Origin: Campylobacterales bacterium
GTDB lineage: Bacteria > Campylobacterota > Campylobacteria > Campylobacterales > SZUA-545
Direction: 5' to 3'
DNA length: 9,478 bases
Assembly (NCBI GenBank): GCA_025800305.1
Contig: JAOXRY010000106.1
Coordinates: 1-9,478, forward strand
A program made the position numbers and the translations under genes. Under the pieces are notes generated by a model. It was not told the origin of the DNA. It made no database searches and saw only the letters and a list, made by a program, of their open reading frames with translations. Position 1 is the first letter of the stretch. Each line of letters begins with the position of its first letter. Shown in pieces: positions 6,815 through 9,478 of the stretch.

Positions 6815-6834
6815 TTCCTATTGGGATAAGTTCT
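6814..6834. repeat. Left copy of an inverted repeat flanking the toxin-antitoxin pair
   Basis: Fourteen bases at 6814-6827 (ATTCCTATTGGGAT) are an exact reverse complement of 7524-7537, and the match continues at lower identity to about 19 of 21. This copy begins at the last base of the helicase stop codon and ends at the antitoxin stop codon. The other copy lies inside the 3' end of the permease gene. Confidence 0.5.
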
Positions 6835-7052
6835 TAAGCTGCTTCTGAAAGAATATATACCTTTGCATATTTTTTAGCAGAAGCAACATCATTTTTACTG
6901 AGTAATTCTCTAACATTATCAAGTTTCAATGCATCATCAGCAGAAATATATGGAGACCAGTCATCAGATTTTGTGTTGATTAATTCAACTTCAACTTCTG
7001 CAACATATTTGCCTTCATGAATCATTTTTGTATACTTTCTTCTATTGACCAT
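6834..7052 (-). CDS. Small partner of DUF4258 protein, putative antitoxin
   Basis: A 72-residue soluble protein, MVNRRKYTKM at the N-terminus, then a strand-rich GKYVAEVEVELI, the motif WSPYISADDALKLDNV and an alanine/lysine-rich C-terminal helix. I recall small proteins of this shape beside DUF4258 genes, where they are treated as likely antitoxins; no biochemical role is established from sequence. An in-frame ATG at 7076 would add eight residues, but ATG 7052 is chosen because a strong AAGGAG lies five bases upstream (7058-7063). The start lies within the last codons of the upstream DUF4258 gene (11-base overlap), so the two are coupled. The gene order, with the presumed toxin first, resembles higBA-type modules. 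Confidence 0.75.
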   Translation of the reverse strand: MVNRRKYTKMIHEGKYVAEVEVELINTKSDDWSPYISADDALKLDNVRELLSKNDVASAKKYAKVYILSEAA

Positions 7053-7371
7053 TCTTTCTCCTTGTAAAGCTTTCATCCCATTTGTTTGGATCTGGAATAT
7101 ATGCTGTAATTAACACAGCAGGTTGATCTTTTCCTTTTGGTATTCCCCAAACAGAATGAACTGGATTTCCATTTCTATCTTTTTGTAACAAAAGAACAGT
7201 TGGACCTTTCCAAGCATTGGGATAGTCTTCAACCACTATCGAATCTGAGATTGATGAAATTAAATCTTTAAAATATATTCCATCTTCCGCCAATTCATCA
7301 TAACCATGACTTGATACAAGAATATTTTTTGACAAAACTAACTTTTTTACTAAAGAAAATATATCAGTCAA
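7042..7371 (-). CDS. DUF4258 domain protein, putative toxin of a toxin-antitoxin pair
   Basis: A 109-residue soluble protein matching the DUF4258 pattern: an N-terminal helix, SSHGYDELAEDGI (20-32) with the conserved histidine, a VVEDYP strand (46-51), VLLLQKD, PVHSVWGIP (70-78) and the diagnostic TAYIPDPNKW (89-98). DUF4258 proteins are commonly found in two-gene modules and are thought to have a RelE-like fold; whether this one is a toxic RNase is inference. The start is TTG 7371: an in-frame stop lies immediately upstream, and AAGG is ten bases before it, rather far. It overlaps the downstream partner gene by 11 bases. The pair sits between two convergent housekeeping-type genes and is bracketed by an inverted repeat, as expected for an acquired module. 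Confidence 0.75.
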   Translation of the reverse strand: MTDIFSLVKKLVLSKNILVSSHGYDELAEDGIYFKDLISSISDSIVVEDYPNAWKGPTVLLLQKDRNGNPVHSVWGIPKGKDQPAVLITAYIPDPNKWDESFTRRKNGQ

Positions 7372-7399
7372 TTATGAATAACCTTGTAATTTAAATATG

Positions 7400-7405
7400 A
7401 TTTTA
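7400..7405 (-). promoter_or_regulatory. Extended -10 box of the toxin-antitoxin pair
   Basis: On the - strand the sequence is TGT-TAAAAT (7408 to 7400), an extended -10 element. It would start transcription near 7393, about 22 bases before the TTG. The 127-base gap (7372-7498) between this pair and the permease gene is very A/T-rich and shows no other feature. Confidence 0.5.
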
Positions 7406-7498
7406 ACATATAATTAAAACAGTTCAAAATTTAAGTTTAACAACTTTGAAAATATTTTTTATCATATTCTTAAAGTTAGATAGTAGGCAGTTAAAAGA

Positions 7499-8401
7499 CT
7501 ATAAAAAGAGATAGGCAGAAATAATCCCAATAGGAATAAAAAGTAATGAAGTGAATACAATATTCGCAGTTACTTCTTCTCTTTTACACTGATAAAGAGT
7601 TGCTAAAGTTGCGTTAGTTAATGCCAGTGGCACTAAAAGCTCTAACATCAAAATAGTTGCCTCTAATCCTTTTAGATCTAAGATCTGAATAACACCAAAA
7701 CCAATGAATGGAAGTAGAAGAAACTTATTAAAAGTTACTGAGACTAAAAGCTTTTTATTAAAATTAATAAGCTTTAATCCTTCTAAGTATACTCCAAAAA
7801 GAATCAGTTGAATTGTCATACTGGCATAGGCTCCCATTTGAAGGGCTTGATCAATTGGTTTTGAAAGGGTGACTCCGTTGATATTAAGGATAATTGCAAG
7901 GATTGCAAACCACATGATCGGGACTTTGAAGATATTTCTAAAAGACTCTTTTATAGAAAACTCTCCACGGGAGTATAGGAAAATTCCTAATGTGTAGACG
8001 ATAAATATGTTTACCAGATTAATTGCATTGGTGTAGACAGCTCCAATTTCTCCAAAGAGAATTATGGAAAGAGGAATTCCTAAGTTTCCTGTGTTTCCTA
8101 TAAGAGGGGAGACTGTGAAAATTGATTGGTCTTTAATTGTTTTGAAAAATAGCTTTCTTGTTGAGAAGAGAATTACAAAGCCAATCATGATTGCTAAAAA
8201 GTAGCTAAAAGGGACGATAACAAAGTTTGTATCAATTGGTCTTAGCATGATTCCCCAGAATGCTAGAAATGGTTGGAGGATATATATTGATAATAGAGTG
8301 AGGGTCTTGTCGCTAAAGTCCTCTTTGAAAGCTCTTTTGCCGATAAAGCCTAGAAGAATAAAAAAGTATAAAGAGAGTATAGCGATTATTGTTTCTGTAA
8401 T
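7499..8401 (-). CDS. AEC-family transporter (auxin efflux carrier type permease), apparent ATT start
   Basis: An inner-membrane permease of about ten hydrophobic segments in the AEC family, whose bacterial members move malonate, malate or other organic anions; the substrate here is unknown. From ATT 8401 it is 300 residues, the family norm. The first ATG (8248) would give only 249 residues and remove TM1 and most of TM2 (residues 4-20 and 34-51, ending LLSIYILQPFLAFWGI). Conserved AEC features include SPLIGNTGNLGIPL and a C-terminal SLLFIPIGIISAYLF. There is no ATG, GTG or TTG between the in-frame TAA at 8402-8404 and 8248, and AAAGG lies seven bases before the ATT. It follows lpxD in the same direction, 44 bases away, with a hairpin between. 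Confidence 0.88.
   Translation of the reverse strand: MTETIIAILSLYFFILLGFIGKRAFKEDFSDKTLTLLSIYILQPFLAFWGIMLRPIDTNFVIVPFSYFLAIMIGFVILFSTRKLFFKTIKDQSIFTVSPLIGNTGNLGIPLSIILFGEIGAVYTNAINLVNIFIVYTLGIFLYSRGEFSIKESFRNIFKVPIMWFAILAIILNINGVTLSKPIDQALQMGAYASMTIQLILFGVYLEGLKLINFNKKLLVSVTFNKFLLLPFIGFGVIQILDLKGLEATILMLELLVPLALTNATLATLYQCKREEVTANIVFTSLLFIPIGIISAYLFL
7517..7537. repeat. Right copy of the inverted repeat, inside the permease 3' end
   Basis: ATCCCAATAGGAAT (7524-7537) is the exact reverse complement of 6814-6827; the neighbouring seven bases match at five positions. In the permease frame this copy encodes part of FIPIGIIS, about ten codons from the stop, so it may be the original and the left copy a duplicate. 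Confidence 0.5.
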
Positions 8402-8408
8402 TTATAAA

Positions 8409-8413
8409 CCTTT
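8409..8413 (-). promoter_or_regulatory. Ribosome binding site that sets the AEC permease start
   Basis: AAAGG on the - strand, seven bases before ATT 8401, is at ideal spacing. No comparable site precedes ATG 8248, which lies in the middle of a membrane segment. Confidence 0.65.
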
Positions 8414-8423
8414 AAAGAGAGCA

Positions 8424-8447
8424 AACCTCATATTTGTATATGAGGTT
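8424..8447 (-). terminator. Strong intercistronic hairpin after lpxD
   Basis: A perfect 10-bp stem, AACCTCATAT (8424-8433) with ATATGAGGTT (8438-8447), closes a four-base loop. It includes two bases of the lpxD stop codon. On the - strand it is followed by TTGCTCTCTTT, a weak T tract, so it may act as a partial terminator. It could also be an mRNA-processing or stabilising hairpin: it ends ten bases before the permease ribosome site. Confidence 0.5.
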
Positions 8448-9396
8448 ATTTTACTAGTCTAGCGATTTTAGCTTGGATTTTTAACCATTTTTTATGTTCA
8501 AACAGTGGAAAACCTGCATAAACTTTTCCACCTTCAACTGTTTTGGTAACACCACTTCTTGCTGCGATAATCGTTCCATCACCAATTTCTAAGTGACCAC
8601 TAACTCCAGCTTGTGCTCCAAACATAACGTGTTTACCAACTTTTGAACTTCCTGCAAAACCAGTCTGTCCAGCAATAGCGCAGTATTCACCAATTTCAAC
8701 ATTGTGAGCTAGGTGAACAAGATTATCAATCTTTGTACCTTTTTTCACAATTGTAGTTCCAAAAACAGCTCTGTCAAAAGTGCAGTTTGCACCAATTTCT
8801 ACTTCATCTTCAATTTTGATATTACCAGTGTGGTAGATCTTGACATGGTGATTGTTTGAGTCTTGAACATATCCAAAACCATCACTTCCAATAACTGTTC
8901 CTCCGTGGATAATTACATCATTACCAATAACTGAATTGTCATAGATTGTCACATTTGGATGGATGATTGTGTTTTTTCCAATTGTTACATTGTTCCCAAT
9001 ATAGCTTCCATGGAGAATTTGTGTATTGTCTCCAATAGTTGAACTATTACCTACAAATACATTATTCATAAGCTTAGCACTAGGTGAGATTGTATTTGAA
9101 CAATCTTCTTGAATTAGATCTTGGGCAAAATATTTTGAGATTAGTGCCAAAGATAGGTATGGTCTATCAACAACTAAAGGAGTTGTTGTAGAAGGAACAA
9201 ACTCTAGGTGTTTTTCTCTTACAAAAACAGCACCAGCTTTTGTGACTTTAAGATCTTCTAGGAACTTCTCATCTTCAAAAAATGATAGTTCATTGGAAGT
9301 TCCAGAAGATATTGTATTAAGTCTTACAACTTCAATATCTTCTATACTGTTTTTAAGTTCAATATTCTCTTTTTTTAGTAGTTTTAAAATAGACAA
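8446..9396 (-). CDS. lpxD: UDP-3-O-(3-hydroxyacyl)glucosamine N-acyltransferase, LpxD
   Basis: Third enzyme of lipid A synthesis; it transfers a 3-hydroxyacyl chain from ACP to the 2-amino group of UDP-3-O-acylglucosamine at the inner membrane surface. From TTG 9396 it has 316 residues. The N-terminal uridine-binding domain (about 1-95, with SNELSFFED and AGAVFV) is followed by a left-handed beta helix of hexapeptide repeats (about 105-285). Within it are IGSDGFGY (169-176), CTFDRAV and DNLVHLAHN (224-232), whose last histidine corresponds to the catalytic His239 of E. coli. The end FPLFEHKKWLK is typical. The start is uncertain: TTG 9396 follows the upstream stop by two bases, TTG 9420 would add eight residues overlapping that gene, and an ATA at 9402 aligns best with the usual MKLSEI start. 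Confidence 0.95.
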   Translation of the reverse strand: MSILKLLKKENIELKNSIEDIEVVRLNTISSGTSNELSFFEDEKFLEDLKVTKAGAVFVREKHLEFVPSTTTPLVVDRPYLSLALISKYFAQDLIQEDCSNTISPSAKLMNNVFVGNSSTIGDNTQILHGSYIGNNVTIGKNTIIHPNVTIYDNSVIGNDVIIHGGTVIGSDGFGYVQDSNNHHVKIYHTGNIKIEDEVEIGANCTFDRAVFGTTIVKKGTKIDNLVHLAHNVEIGEYCAIAGQTGFAGSSKVGKHVMFGAQAGVSGHLEIGDGTIIAARSGVTKTVEGGKVYAGFPLFEHKKWLKIQAKIARLVK

Positions 9397-9398
9397 TG

Positions 9399-9478
9399 TT
9401 ATCTCTCTATAGCTACACAACCACTTTTTACAACCTCTTTAGGATTGTATTTTTTGATTGCTTTTATAAAGTTTTCTA
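9399..9478 (-). CDS. ilvH: Acetolactate synthase small subunit, C-terminal end (cut by window edge)
   Basis: Only the last 25 codons are present, too short to stand alone as a call, ending ...KKYNPKEVVKSGCVAIER before TAA (9401-9399). This resembles the C-terminus of IlvH/IlvN regulatory subunits (commonly ...FGI.EI.RTG..AL.RG), which pair with the catalytic subunit in branched-chain amino-acid synthesis and bind valine. Context agrees: in Campylobacter jejuni ilvH lies directly before lpxD. Its stop is two bases before the lpxD TTG, so the genes are very likely co-transcribed and the promoter is outside the window. Confidence 0.65.
   Translation of the reverse strand, partial: ENFIKAIKKYNPKEVVKSGCVAIER

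Noticed and set aside
6814..6830. Small hairpin just after the helicase stop as a terminator
   Set aside because: Only a five-pair stem with a G-U pair and no T run; the sequence is better explained as one arm of the longer inverted repeat.
7499..8248. AEC gene as a truncated pseudogene lacking its N-terminus
   Set aside because: The missing 51 residues are encoded in frame directly upstream with a good ribosome site, so the gene is complete if ATT is used.
8247..8462. 71-codon + strand frame opposite the 5' part of the AEC gene
   Set aside because: That region is accounted for by the AEC N-terminus once the ATT start is accepted; the + frame shows no domain and also crosses the hairpin.

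Overview
This window looks like ordinary chromosome from an AT-rich member of the Campylobacterota (epsilonproteobacteria), probably a free-living Arcobacter- or Sulfurimonas-like organism. The placement rests on three things: the overlapping string purA–fliJ–motE, which matches the purA-linked flagellar genes known in Helicobacter and Campylobacter; the ilvH–lpxD junction, also known in Campylobacter; and FabI with NnrS in the same neighbourhood. The genus is not certain.

Left part (1-3876, all + strand): the 3' end of a DppB/OppB-type ABC permease; a 179-base gap holding an unusually GC-rich, foldable segment; then purA, a FliJ-like coiled-coil gene and a MotE-like periplasmic gene, joined by 1- and 4-base overlaps; then fabI behind its own -10 box. 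A 10-bp hairpin ends this block and covers the stop codon of the convergent nnrS gene.

Middle part (3910-6814): nnrS (- strand) and a small unknown gene (+ strand) diverge from a 114-base intergenic region with a perfect TTGAT-N4-ATCAA FNR/CRP-family site, placed at -41.5 from the inferred nnrS start. This suggests control by a nitrosative-stress or low-oxygen regulator. The unknown gene is followed directly by a DEAD-box RNA helicase that has no ATG, GTG or TTG codon upstream of its Q motif and appears to start at ATT.

Right part (6834-9478, all - strand): a DUF4258/small-partner pair that resembles a toxin-antitoxin module, bracketed by a short inverted repeat; an AEC-family permease that also becomes full length only from an ATT codon behind a good ribosome binding site; lpxD (lipid A synthesis); and the last 25 codons of what is probably ilvH, the acetolactate synthase small subunit. 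ilvH, lpxD and the permease lie in one direction with a strong hairpin between the last two.

No tRNA, rRNA, CRISPR array or insertion sequence was seen. No clearly new multi-gene system is present. The points most worth a second look are the repeated use of ATT as an apparent start codon, the GC-rich element before purA, the FNR site at nnrS, the inverted repeat around the toxin-antitoxin pair, and a marked excess of the palindrome AGATCT.
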